In this document: in pieces, positions 24,463 through 32,422 of the stretch
Numbering within the stretch: the first letter of the stretch is position 1
How the letters are laid out: the number at the start of each line of letters is the position of its first letter
Assembly: GCA_017308235.1 (NCBI GenBank)
Contig: JAFKFL010000038.1
Coordinates: forward strand, 1 to 34,066
Source: Alphaproteobacteria bacterium
Lineage (GTDB): Bacteria > Pseudomonadota > Alphaproteobacteria > Reyranellales > Reyranellaceae
Direction of reading: 5' to 3'
Length of the DNA stretch: 34,066 nt
The notes under the pieces: generated by a model
Told to the model about the DNA's origin: nothing
What the model saw: the letters and a program-made list of their open reading frames with translations, nothing else
Databases searched by the model: none
Made by a program: the position numbers and the translations under genes

Positions 24463-25332
24463 ATGCACGACAGGGCAAGCTCGAAACCAGGTACTGACGG
24501 CGATCTCTCCAAGCGGGTCGACTTGTTCGATCTGATTGTCGAATTGCGCGGAAGACGAGAGTCCTTTGCGGTCGCCACCGTCATCGAGACTGAGGGCTCC
24601 GTTTCCGCCAAAACCGCTTCTAAAGCCGTGATCGATGTGAACGGCAGTATGTTGGGCGGCTGGGTTGGAGGAGGCTGCGCCGAGGGCGCCGTCCGCAAAG
24701 CAGCCCTTGACTGTATTGCAACGGGACAAACAGCCGTCCTTAACCTCGATCTTGACGACGAGGTGTTGGGGACGGGCATGCCTTGCGGAGGGACGATGCG
24801 CGTTTATGTCGAACCTGTCCTCCCGCAACCATCGCTTTGGATCCTCGGCCACGGAAGAATTGCCGAGTGCCTTTGTCTCATTGGCTCGGAACTTGGCTTT
24901 CACGTTGTGGTCGACGACCCGGATGCGGATCGCGAGCATTATCCGGCAGCTTCGCAATTGCTCACGGACGATCTCGACTACAGTCAATTGACGCCGGGAG
25001 TGGCAGACTTCGTCGTGATTGCGACCCAGCACAAGGGCGACCATGAATCCCTGCAAGCGGTCCTTCGACGGCACGTGCCCTATGTGGGGTTGGTCGCCAG
25101 CAAGAAGCGCTCGAGACTCGTTTTTGACTATCTGAGAAAGGAAGGGTTCGGCAACGCCGAACTTGCGCACGTCCACGCGCCGGCGGGATCGGGTCTCGGT
25201 GCTCGCACGCCCGAGGAAATCGCCCTGTCGGTGATGAGCGAGATCGTTCTGCTGCGCCGCGGGGGCAGCGGCACGACGGTGCAGAAGGAAGCTCGAAAGC
25301 GGGACCAATCTGTTGAACAGGCGCTCTCATGA
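24463..25332 (+). CDS. XdhC/CoxI family protein
   Basis: A 289-residue protein with the two-part XdhC layout. The N-terminal XdhC_CoxI part has TVIETEGSVSAKTASKAVID and GGWVGGGCAEGAVRKAA. The C-terminal Rossmann part begins LWILGHGRIAECLCLIGSELGFHVVVDD and includes VADFVVIATQHKGDHESL. Such proteins help insert or sulfurate the molybdenum cofactor of xanthine or CO dehydrogenase-type enzymes. No such enzyme lies in this window; NarG uses a different cofactor form. ATG 24463 follows AAGGGG; ATG 24430 is a longer alternative. The Fpr gene follows 100 bases later. Confidence 0.88.
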   Translation: MHDRASSKPGTDGDLSKRVDLFDLIVELRGRRESFAVATVIETEGSVSAKTASKAVIDVNGSMLGGWVGGGCAEGAVRKAALDCIATGQTAVLNLDLDDEVLGTGMPCGGTMRVYVEPVLPQPSLWILGHGRIAECLCLIGSELGFHVVVDDPDADREHYPAASQLLTDDLDYSQLTPGVADFVVIATQHKGDHESLQAVLRRHVPYVGLVASKKRSRLVFDYLRKEGFGNAELAHVHAPAGSGLGARTPEEIALSVMSEIVLLRRGGSGTTVQKEARKRDQSVEQALS

Positions 25333-25432
25333 TCGGACCGTTGCCGACAATCCTATTTTATGTGTCGCGGTCGGCTGAAGAGCGCTCAGCACAAGCGCCA
25401 GTCGGCTGCCACGAAACACGCCTCATCGAATC

Positions 25433-26206
25433 ATGAGCAATTTCACACAGGAACGCGTGCTGAGTGTGCATCACTGGACAGACACGCTGTTCAGCTTTAC
25501 AACCACTCGGGATCCGACGTTCAGATTCCGTAGCGGCGAGTTCACGATGATTGGACTGCCGATCAATGAGCGGCCGCTGCTACGCGCTTACAGCGTCGCG
25601 AGCGCGAGCTACGAGGAAAACCTCGAGTTCTTCTCGATCAAGGTTCCCGATGGCCCACTTACCTCACGCCTTCAGCATCTCAAGGAAGGCGATAGCGTCA
25701 TTATAGGTCGCAAGGCGACCGTCACCCTGATCATCGATAACCTGAAAAAAGGTCGCAGGCTCTACTTGATCGGGACCGGCACGGGCTTGGCGCCATTTCT
25801 CAGCCTTATCAAGGACCTTGAAACTTATGAGAGGTTCGAGAACGTGGTGCTCCTTCATGGTTGCCGTCGGGTTGCGGAGCTTGCTTATGGCGAATTGATC
25901 ACGAAGCGGATGCAAGGGAACGAGTTGATTGGCAACCTGGTCCAGGAACAGCTGATCTACTACCCCACCGTGACGCGCGATCCGTTTCGCAATCGCGGCC
26001 GCATTACCGACTTGATCACGTCGCGAAGACTGTTCGAAGAGATCGCTCTCCCCGCCCTTCGCGTGGAGCACGATCGGGTTATGATTTGTGGCAGCCCAGC
26101 GCTTCTCGTCGACACTAAGGAGCTTTTAACGAGCCGTGGATATGTCGAGGGCAACCATGGGGAACCTGGCGACTTCGTAGTCGAGAAGGCGTTCGCGGAA
26201 CGCTGA
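25433..26206 (+). CDS. fpr: Ferredoxin-NADP(H) reductase
   Basis: A 257-residue FAD enzyme of the bacterial Fpr subclass. The FAD part holds LLRAYSVASASYEENLEFFSIKVPDGPLTSRLQHL, including RAYSVAS. The NADP part has LIGTGTGLAPFLSLIKD and VMICGSPALLVDTKELL, and the C-terminus ends VEKAFAER, as in proteobacterial Fpr. It moves electrons between NADPH and ferredoxin or flavodoxin in the cytoplasm. It is intact and follows the XdhC-like gene in the same direction. The 26207-26441 gap after it contains no convincing gene. Confidence 0.95.
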   Translation: MSNFTQERVLSVHHWTDTLFSFTTTRDPTFRFRSGEFTMIGLPINERPLLRAYSVASASYEENLEFFSIKVPDGPLTSRLQHLKEGDSVIIGRKATVTLIIDNLKKGRRLYLIGTGTGLAPFLSLIKDLETYERFENVVLLHGCRRVAELAYGELITKRMQGNELIGNLVQEQLIYYPTVTRDPFRNRGRITDLITSRRLFEEIALPALRVEHDRVMICGSPALLVDTKELLTSRGYVEGNHGEPGDFVVEKAFAER

Positions 26207-26441
26207 AAGAGCTAGGTCATAGCGAATGCGAGAGATTGTACCGCTCCCCAAAGTGTTGCTTTTCGGAAGAAACGATTCGGAATTATTTCTCCGGCAAGCA
26301 AAGACGCGTAAACAGGATAATGCCCTAAATCGGAACGTCGTCACGATGCTGGGCGGCAGCTGGTGTGACCCGCATCTGAGCCTTGCAGAGACAGGCGGTG
26401 GAAATCGCCGAAATAGGAAGCAATGAATCGAGCGCTGTCAG

Positions 26442-26992
26442 CTAGCCTGCATCGGCCCGAATGTTCGGGCCAGGCAGCACCGCCTTCACCTTGAGCTGCT
26501 GTTCGCCGGTGTACCTAAACACCTTCGTGAGCAGCGCCAGCGATAGTTCAGCAAAGGCGCGACAGTCGTCCGGCCCGGTGATGGGAAGCCATCTGATAAA
26601 GTTTTGCTCGCCGGTCGGCCATAGGAAACCGCTGCCCTCGATGACGTCGACGCGGCCGGGGTGAGGTACTTTTCGCATTCGCGACCATACTTGTGCGAGG
26701 CGATCTCGCAAAAGTACGCGGTGCCGTCGGCGCTAGACATGAACTGGACAAAAGCCACCGCCCTTGATCGAAAAGATGTGGTGTAGGCGCCGTCCGTCCA
26801 TGTGCGTGTTTGTCCTCGTATGGTCAGTATGGCATCTGCCAGCCGATCGATATCCTCGGACAGGAATATCGTGCCGGCAAAGCTGCGAAGGCCATCGATA
26901 AATCTCGCGATACGTTCATCCTGTGCATATGGTTCTGTCACCGGCAGGTGATTGGCCAGAAGCACAAGCTGTCGCGTGATCTGATTGGCCAA
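26442..26992 (-). pseudogene. Frameshifted TY-Chap/YbjN-like protein gene
   Basis: Two overlapping minus-strand frames carry one protein. The first runs LANQITRQLVLLANHLPVTEPYAQDERIARFIDGL to HKYGRECEKYLTP; the second continues PGRVDVIEGSGFLWPTGEQNFIRWLP to the stop at 26442. The switch falls in the run GGGG at 26658-26661; one more G would restore a single frame. I place it with the YbjN-like chaperone-fold proteins (TY-Chap) from the general pattern, with moderate certainty. The start is unclear; TTG 26992 is the best candidate. It may be a sequencing slip rather than a true mutation. Confidence 0.6.
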
Positions 26993-27072
26993 ACCCTCGT
27001 CGACAGCCTGGTTGCCTGGTCCCTTTACGTCGTCTGGCCGCCAACCGGTGGCTGTCTTCTTGAGCTCGGTAG

Positions 27073-28247
27073 TTATTGCAGGCCGTCCCGGAGCCTGAAG
27101 AACATTCGATCTCCTGCAGCGGCCTGCCCGACGAGCTTCTTCAGACAATTGTCCATCCTGAGCGCCTCGGCTTCCATTTCTTCGATGTTGGACAGCGGCT
27201 GGAGGTCGGTCAGATAGGGTTCGATCGTCCGGATCCAGGGAAAGGGTTTTAGGCGATCGGTCGTGCACAGAAAATAGGTGTCCCAGAAATCACCGATCGA
27301 CCGGATGCTTCGGATGGCGACCGCCACGGCAGAAGGTTCGCGCGCCAGGGCTAGCGGCAGAGCGGTCGCAAGTTTCTGCCATCGGCGGGACGGGACCTTC
27401 AGCGTGTTGAGGACCTTGAAGACGTTTGTTCGTCGGAAGGCGTCCGATACGTCCGCGATCTGACACGCAAGCACCGGGCTGATCACGTCGAGCTCGGCCA
27501 ACTGATGGGAGAAGCCTTCATTGGCGATGGCCAGCAAGCCCGCCCAATCATTGGTGGTAAACCGCAGCCATTCGGTTCTGGCCAGCAGACGGATCGTTGC
27601 CGGAGCGCCATCGAAGACGACGTCGAATCCGCCCGACAGGACACGCGTGAAGTCTTCGCGTCGGTAGTCGACCGGCCTGGCGCCGAGTTCGCGGATCAGC
27701 GTTGCATGCTCGCCGCGCGCCGCCCCCCAAAGGTTGAGGCCGGCCCTCCCTCCGAGTGCGAGCAGCGCCTGACCAACGGCGCCTGCGGCCCCGTGCACGA
27801 GCACGCAGTGACCTCGCCGCACTCGGGGCGCGCGGTGGAGGAGTCGGTACGCGGTCGTCTCAAGATCAACGTGGCCGCCTCCGCGGCGTCGACGCCCGTT
27901 GGCACGCGGGTCAGGCGGTCAGCCCGGAGCGTCCGGTAGGTGGCATTAGACCCGACGACGGTCATATCGGCCACGCGATCGCCAATCTGAAAGCCGCTCA
28001 CATTACCGCCGATCTGATCGATTTCCCCGACGACGTCATAGCCCATCACGAATGGCGGCCGGCGGGCGGCAGTTTGCGGGTAGAGGTGGCGTCGGATCAG
28101 CACATCCGTGTACTGCATGCTCGACGCGAGCACGCGGACCCGCACCTCGCCTATGCCGGCCGTCGGCAGAGGAGCGTCGACCACCTCCAGCCCGTCGGGC
28201 CGCCGAAGCGCCGGACTTGAACAACCCGGTTGCGGGACTTCCTCATG
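27073..28247 (-). pseudogene. Broken zinc-type alcohol dehydrogenase/quinone reductase joined to an unrelated tail
   Basis: ATG 28247, after TGGAGG, opens a medium-chain dehydrogenase: VVQVRRFGGPTG, then (after a frameshift near 28190) LEVVDAPLPTAGIGEVRVRV, GYDVVGEIDQIGGNVSGFQIGDRV. A second frameshift near 27858 is followed by TTAYRLLHRAPRVRRGHCVLVHGAAGAVGQALL, the NADPH-binding part, up to GGFDVVFDG near 27609. From there the frame continues for about 180 residues that do not look like any dehydrogenase (EWLRFTTNDWAGLLAIANEGF to FFRLRDGLQ). The front half is therefore a decayed dehydrogenase, and the tail probably derives from another gene after a deletion. Confidence 0.75.
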
Positions 28248-28403
28248 TTAGGGTTGCCTCCAGACACTATTGCGTCGGTGCGGCCTACGCTGCCGCCTTC
28301 CTTAGCCGTGGGCGAAGGTCTTCCTCGAGGTCGGTCCGATCTCGCCATTGCCTCTCCGAGGTGCGTCGTCGGCCCAGCGGAATAGGCGCAAAGGACCTCT
28401 CGA

Positions 28404-28703
28404 CTAGAAGCCGACGACGACGCCATGCTTGCAAAGCTGGGGGTGCAACTTGATCAGCGCCTCGGCGTATCGGATCGCGGCGGCCTTTGCGCTGTTGCGG
28501 TTGTTGCCCTCGATCTCGAAGTCACCGATGCACTGCACGCCGTGCCCGTCGCGGTGGATGTAGACGCTCCACATGTCCGCCTGATCGGCCGAGCAGGGCT
28601 CGCAGCGCTCGCCATCGGTGGCGCAGGGCATGACCTCGACGCCATCGCCCTGTGCGATCAGATTGGTCAGATAGTCGGCCGAGCCAGCGTTGGTGATCCG
28701 CAT
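28404..28703 (-). CDS. Hypothetical protein with a cysteine cluster (99 aa)
   Basis: A 99-residue soluble protein that I do not recognise. It begins MRITNAGSADYLTNLIAQGDG and contains CATDGERCEPCSADQADMW (three cysteines in ten residues), then VYIHRDGHGVQCIGDFEIEGNN and a C-terminal CKHGVVVGF. The cysteines could bind a metal. ATG 28703 follows AGGAG at good spacing. A FixK-like palindrome (28751-28764) and a -10-like TATGAT (28724-28729, minus strand) are placed as in a class II promoter, which supports the gene being real and induced at low oxygen. Confidence 0.65.
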   Translation of the reverse strand: MRITNAGSADYLTNLIAQGDGVEVMPCATDGERCEPCSADQADMWSVYIHRDGHGVQCIGDFEIEGNNRNSAKAAAIRYAEALIKLHPQLCKHGVVVGF

Positions 28704-28750
28704 GTCAGATCTCCTATAACGGCATCATAGACCACACCTGTTCGGGACTA

Positions 28751-28764
28751 TTGACTTGGATCAC
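28751..28764 (-). promoter_or_regulatory. FixK/FNR-like site upstream of the 99-aa gene
   Basis: TTGACTTGGATCAC differs from TTGA-N6-TCAA only in the last base. Its centre lies 41-42 bases before a transcription start predicted near 28716 from the -10-like TATGAT at 28724-28729, with AGGAG and ATG 28703 following. Confidence 0.6.
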
Positions 28765-28823
28765 ATCGTCGTCGCGCCACCTACCTCGAATCAACCGACG
28801 CGTTGTCGGCCTCCAGCAGTTCG

Positions 28824-29083
28824 GATCACCAGCACGTTGGGTGCGCGCCCTTAGGCGGCACGATGCGCATGGGAGTAGACTTGTCTGCCTCGCGCTCGAT
28901 CGTGCTGCCGAATTTCTGCGGCGATGCCGGAAGCTGCGACCCATCGATAGTCATGGTAGCGCTGGACGATCCTGGCCTGCAGGTGATCTGCTGGGCCTGC
29001 CCTATCGTCGAGCCGACGAAGAAAAGAACGGTGGAGAGCGCCAGAATGGCGAGTCGCTCGATCCACGGTTGGACTGTCGGCAT
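28824..29083 (-). pseudogene. N-terminal remnant of an arylsulfatase gene
   Basis: ATG 29083, after CGGAGG, opens a signal peptide (PWIERLAILALSTVLFFVGSTIGQAQQ) followed by TMTIDGSQLPASPQKFGSTIERE and MRIVPPKGA, which resembles the start of secreted bacterial arylsulfatases (usually I-D-G-x-x-L-P-x-P-P-x-K-F-G, then V-V-P-P-K-G-A-P-N-V-L-L-I). After PPKGA a small indel shifts the frame; the other frame continues PNVLVI and then similarity stops. The catalytic formylglycine region is absent, so this is a remnant only. The 29084-29439 stretch upstream has no other gene that I can support. Confidence 0.65.
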
Positions 29084-29439
29084 GGCAACCTCCGGAACAT
29101 TGGAACTTGCCGCGCAACGCGGCGATGCAGCCTTTCAATTGATCCACGCCTGCCCGGATTGCTGATGCTGAGTCCGCTCAATCTTGGCTCCGCCCTGAAG
29201 TCACTGATCACGACGCTCCATTTCAACGGCCGGACCGTCATTCCGACCTTGTCCGTGCATGAGGAGACCGTGCTCTTTGGCTTCACTGTATCTGCCTGCG
29301 CGGAAGGGGCCGACCGGTCGGTCATGACCTGTCGCTAGCCATATGTTGCCCTGGCACGACAGCTGCTGGTCGGGCCGCCCGGTACCGGAAACGTCATCTG
29401 AGCTGGTGTGAGAGGCGAGATCGGGTAGGCTGAGCCGCA
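29084..29439. other. Gap between the arylsulfatase remnant and the transposase
   Basis: No supported gene is seen. A plus-strand frame near 29166-29338 has a protein-like composition but no ribosome site and no family I know. The left end of the insertion element should lie in this stretch; no clear terminal inverted repeat could be matched by eye to the right end. Confidence 0.35.
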
Positions 29440-30456
29440 ATGATCGGGTTCCTGATCCTGTTGCTTCACGTCCTGGTCTCGCCGTTCAAGACGCCGGCGC
29501 GGCTGGAAGCCGAGATCGTGCTGCTGCGGCATCAGTTGAGTGTGCTGCGCCGGCGCGTACCCTCGAGGCCGAAGCTGACGGTGGCCGACCGATTGCTCAT
29601 TGTCTGGCTCTATCGGCTGTTTCCGTCGGCATTGAACGCCATCACGATTGTCCAACCGGAGACCGTCATCCGGTGGCATCGGACGGGCTTCCGACTGTAC
29701 TGGCGCTGGAAGTCGCGCACGCGTGGCGGGCGGCCGCAGATACCAGGGGAGACCCGCCGCCTGATCCGAGAGATGAGCCTGGCCAATCGGCTTTGGGGCG
29801 CACCGCGCATCCACGGCGAACTGCTGAAGCTCGGGATCGAAGTCGCTCAGTCGACGGTGGCCAAGTACATGGCGAGGAGTGGGCGAGGGCGGTCGCAGAC
29901 CTGGAAGACGTTCCTGCACAACCATGCGGCGGGCATCGCCGCCATGGACTTCCTGATCGTACCGACGGTCGGGTTCAAGCTGCTCTTCGTCTTGGTCATC
30001 CTCAGGCACCAACGGCGGCGGCTGATATCACTGACGGTGACGACCCATCCAACGGCGGAATGGATCGGCCACCAGGTCACCGCTGCCTTCCCTTGGAATG
30101 AAGCACCAGACTACCTGATCCGCGACCGAGACGGGTCCTATGGTCGTGGCATCCTGAGACGTCTTGCGGCCATGGGCATCCGAGATCACCCGACGGCCGC
30201 GCGATCACCCTGGCAGAACGGACGTGCGGAGAGACTGATCGGCTCGATCCGCCGTGAATGCCTCGATCACATCGTCGTCTTCGACGAGGCCCATCTGTGC
30301 CGGATTCTTGCTGCATATGCCGCCTATCATAACGAAGTCCGGACGCACCTGTCCCTGGCCAAGGATGCGGCGGGCCATCGGCCGATCCAACAGCTGGGCC
30401 AGCTTAGTACGTGGCCGATTCTCGGCGGACTTCATCATGAATATTGCCGGACGTAA
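29440..30456 (+). mobile_element. Insertion-element transposase, DDE integrase-core type, full length
   Basis: A 338-residue single-ORF transposase. The N-terminal part (ARLEAEIVLLRHQLSVLRRRVPSRPKLTVADR) resembles a helix-turn-helix leader. The integrase core has the catalytic candidates Asp in AAMDFLIV, Asp in YLIRDRDGSYG, and Glu in GRAERLIGSIRRECLDH. All three are present, so it could be active. The group resembles IS3/IS481-like integrase-core transposases, but I cannot name the IS. Relatives are the degenerate copy at 23216-24025 and the scrap at 8799-8987. The element's exact ends and target duplication were not found. Confidence 0.88.
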
Positions 30457-30461
30457 TATTC
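30439..30461. repeat. Inverted repeat at the transposase stop codon
   Basis: GAATATT (30439-30445) and AATATTC (30455-30461) form a perfect 7-bp stem around a 9-base loop, overlapping the TAA stop at 30454-30456. A similar but decayed sequence is present in the 8799-8987 remnant. It may help end transcription or belong to the element's right end. Confidence 0.45.
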
Positions 30462-30629
30462 GGTAAAGACAGGGGGTGCTGCCTGAAACCGTCCGATTCA
30501 ATGTTGTTCCCGGATCCCTCCATGGCGGTCCGACTTTCGAGACGGAAGAGAACATCGCGTTTGTTCGCCTTTCCGCCGGCCGCCCTGGCACCTTTCGGCA
30601 GGCCGGCACTATACAAGGCGAGCTGACCC

Positions 30630-32375
30630 ATGACGCAGGATACGGCGGCCGACGGTACCCGTCCCAAGACGGGCATGGTCCATCACGGGCGCTTCCTATG
30701 GCGGTTTATCGTTTTTGCCCTGCCCTTCTGGTCGGCCGAGCACAAATGGATGAATCGGGGCCGTCTGGCCCTGGTTGCAGCCCTGACGGTTGCGCAGGTT
30801 GCGGTTCAGGCTGGCCTGAATTCTTGGTCGGCGCGGCTCTATAACGCTGTGGAAGCGCGCCAGCTCGACGCATTCCTTGAGCAGATCGTGACGTTCGTGC
30901 TTCTGCTTCTGGCAAGCATCGTCGTGTTCTCCACGTCGCTTTACGTCAGGCGGCGCCTGCAATTCGCCTGGCGTGTCTGGCTCACGAAAACCACGTTATC
31001 GACCTGGATGGCGGAAGGAAGACACTATCAGCTTGGCCTGATCGCGGGCGACCATGACAATCCGGACGGGCGAATCGCCGAGGATATCCGCGTGACGACC
31101 GAGTCGGCCGTCGATCTGGGCCAGTCCCTGTTCTACTGCATCTTGCTTTTCGGGACATTCATCAGCGTGCTGTGGACGCTCTCCGGCACCATCCATGTCG
31201 AAATCGGCGAGACGGTCATTCCCATCCCTGGCTTCATGGTCTTCATCGCCCTTACCTATTCGTCGATCGGCACCAGCCTGGCGCTATGGGCAGGCTACCC
31301 GTTGGTCGGCGCCTCCAATCTGCGGCAGACGGTGGAAGCCAATTTCCGGTTCGGCCTGGCGCGTGCCAGGGAATATTCGGAAAGCATCGCCTTGATTGGT
31401 GGCGATGCCGACGAGCGAACGCATCTCCAGGAGTTGCTGCGTGGCGTGAGACGCGGCTGGGAGAGCCAGACCTATGGTTTGGTGCGCATCATCGTGTTCA
31501 CCACGGCGTACAGCGTGCTTGCGAGCCCGTTTCCGCTTCTTGTCGCGGCGCCGCGCTATATCATGGGGTTCATCACGCTCGGCACGCTGATGCAGATGGC
31601 GCAGGCATTTTCGCAAGTCACCGCCGCGCTATCGTTTCCTGTCGACAATCTTTCCGGCATCGCCCAATGGCGGGCCTCCGTCGAACGCGTGATGGCATTG
31701 CAGGATGCGATGCGCAGGCTCCAGGAGAAACTCGGCGAGAACCGCATTGAAGTGACGCACGAGGGCGATGCGCTGCATTTGGCCGGGGTGCGCGTGATGG
31801 AGCACGATGCCGTCCCGTTGATGGGCGAAATCACCGCCGACATCGGCCCAGGCGAACATGTGCTGATCGAAGGCGAGACGCAGGTGTGCCACAAGCTCGT
31901 TCTTGCCATCGCCGGGCTTTGGCCATGGGGCACCGGAAAGGTGACGCTGCCGGTTGGCGCAAACATCTTCATTGCCAGTGATCGGCCCTATTTGCCCGTG
32001 GGCGCTTTGGGCGAAGCCGTTTGCTACCCGCTGACACTTGGCGTGTGTGTGCCCGACGACATCAACTCGGCGCTGCGTCGCGTTGGCCTGGGCGAATGGA
32101 CAGGTCGTCTTGGCGAGGTGGAGAGCTGGGAGCATGTGCTCTCCGCGGCGCAACAGCAAAGGCTGAGTTTTGCGCGCATGCTGCTTCATCGGCCCAACTG
32201 GATTTTCCTGGCGGAGGCAACGAATGCGCTCGATGCAGCGGCCCAGCGTGACATGGCCGACTTGCTGGCCGCGGAATTTCCGTCGGCGGCGGTCGTGGCT
32301 GTCGGTCGAGCCGGATTGTTCGACGGATTTCTCCTGCGCGTGCTGCATGTACAGGCAGAGGCCGCGCCAGGGTGA
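30630..32375 (+). CDS. SbmA/YddA-like ABC transporter with an eroded ATPase domain
   Basis: A 581-residue membrane protein. The SbmA/BacA-type membrane part spans about residues 25-345, with WMAEGRHYQL, NPDGRIAEDIR and the YSSIGTSLALWAGYPL block. The ATPase domain covers about 370-575, but its key motifs are altered. Walker A reads GETQVCHKL (residues 415-423, no GKS/T), the Q-loop Gln appears replaced by Asp451, the signature is LSAAQQQR (504-511), Walker B is WIFLAEA (Ala528 for Asp), and the H-loop His is Arg560. The frame is intact and the length normal, so it is probably made but cannot hydrolyse ATP in the usual way. GH1 and GH30-like genes follow. Confidence 0.88.
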   Translation: MTQDTAADGTRPKTGMVHHGRFLWRFIVFALPFWSAEHKWMNRGRLALVAALTVAQVAVQAGLNSWSARLYNAVEARQLDAFLEQIVTFVLLLLASIVVFSTSLYVRRRLQFAWRVWLTKTTLSTWMAEGRHYQLGLIAGDHDNPDGRIAEDIRVTTESAVDLGQSLFYCILLFGTFISVLWTLSGTIHVEIGETVIPIPGFMVFIALTYSSIGTSLALWAGYPLVGASNLRQTVEANFRFGLARAREYSESIALIGGDADERTHLQELLRGVRRGWESQTYGLVRIIVFTTAYSVLASPFPLLVAAPRYIMGFITLGTLMQMAQAFSQVTAALSFPVDNLSGIAQWRASVERVMALQDAMRRLQEKLGENRIEVTHEGDALHLAGVRVMEHDAVPLMGEITADIGPGEHVLIEGETQVCHKLVLAIAGLWPWGTGKVTLPVGANIFIASDRPYLPVGALGEAVCYPLTLGVCVPDDINSALRRVGLGEWTGRLGEVESWEHVLSAAQQQRLSFARMLLHRPNWIFLAEATNALDAAAQRDMADLLAAEFPSAAVVAVGRAGLFDGFLLRVLHVQAEAAPG

Positions 32376-32391
32376 TTGTCGGGTGATTGTC
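32370..32391. repeat. Perfect 11-bp tandem duplication
   Basis: GGGTGATTGTC occurs twice in a row, beginning in the final codons of the ABC gene; its stop TGA (32373-32375) lies in the first unit. It is probably a replication-slippage duplication that lengthened the spacer to the GH1 gene. Confidence 0.8.
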
Positions 32392-32422
32392 TTGTTGCGA
32401 CTCATATGTGAGGGAGAGGTTC

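Noticed and set aside
26226..26426. 66-aa plus-strand frame after fpr
   Set aside because: No ribosome site, no domain-like pattern and a low-complexity basic end; probably chance.
29166..29338. Plus-strand frame reading MLSPLNLGSALKSLITTLHFNGR and onwards
   Set aside because: Composition is protein-like, and it could be the tail of a lost gene, but there is no ribosome site and no family I can name, so it was not called.
29380..30480. Terminal inverted repeats of the full-length insertion element
   Set aside because: TACCGGAAACGTC on the left and the reverse complement of the right end (TACCGAATATTACGTC) look alike but need gaps; too weak to set the element's borders.
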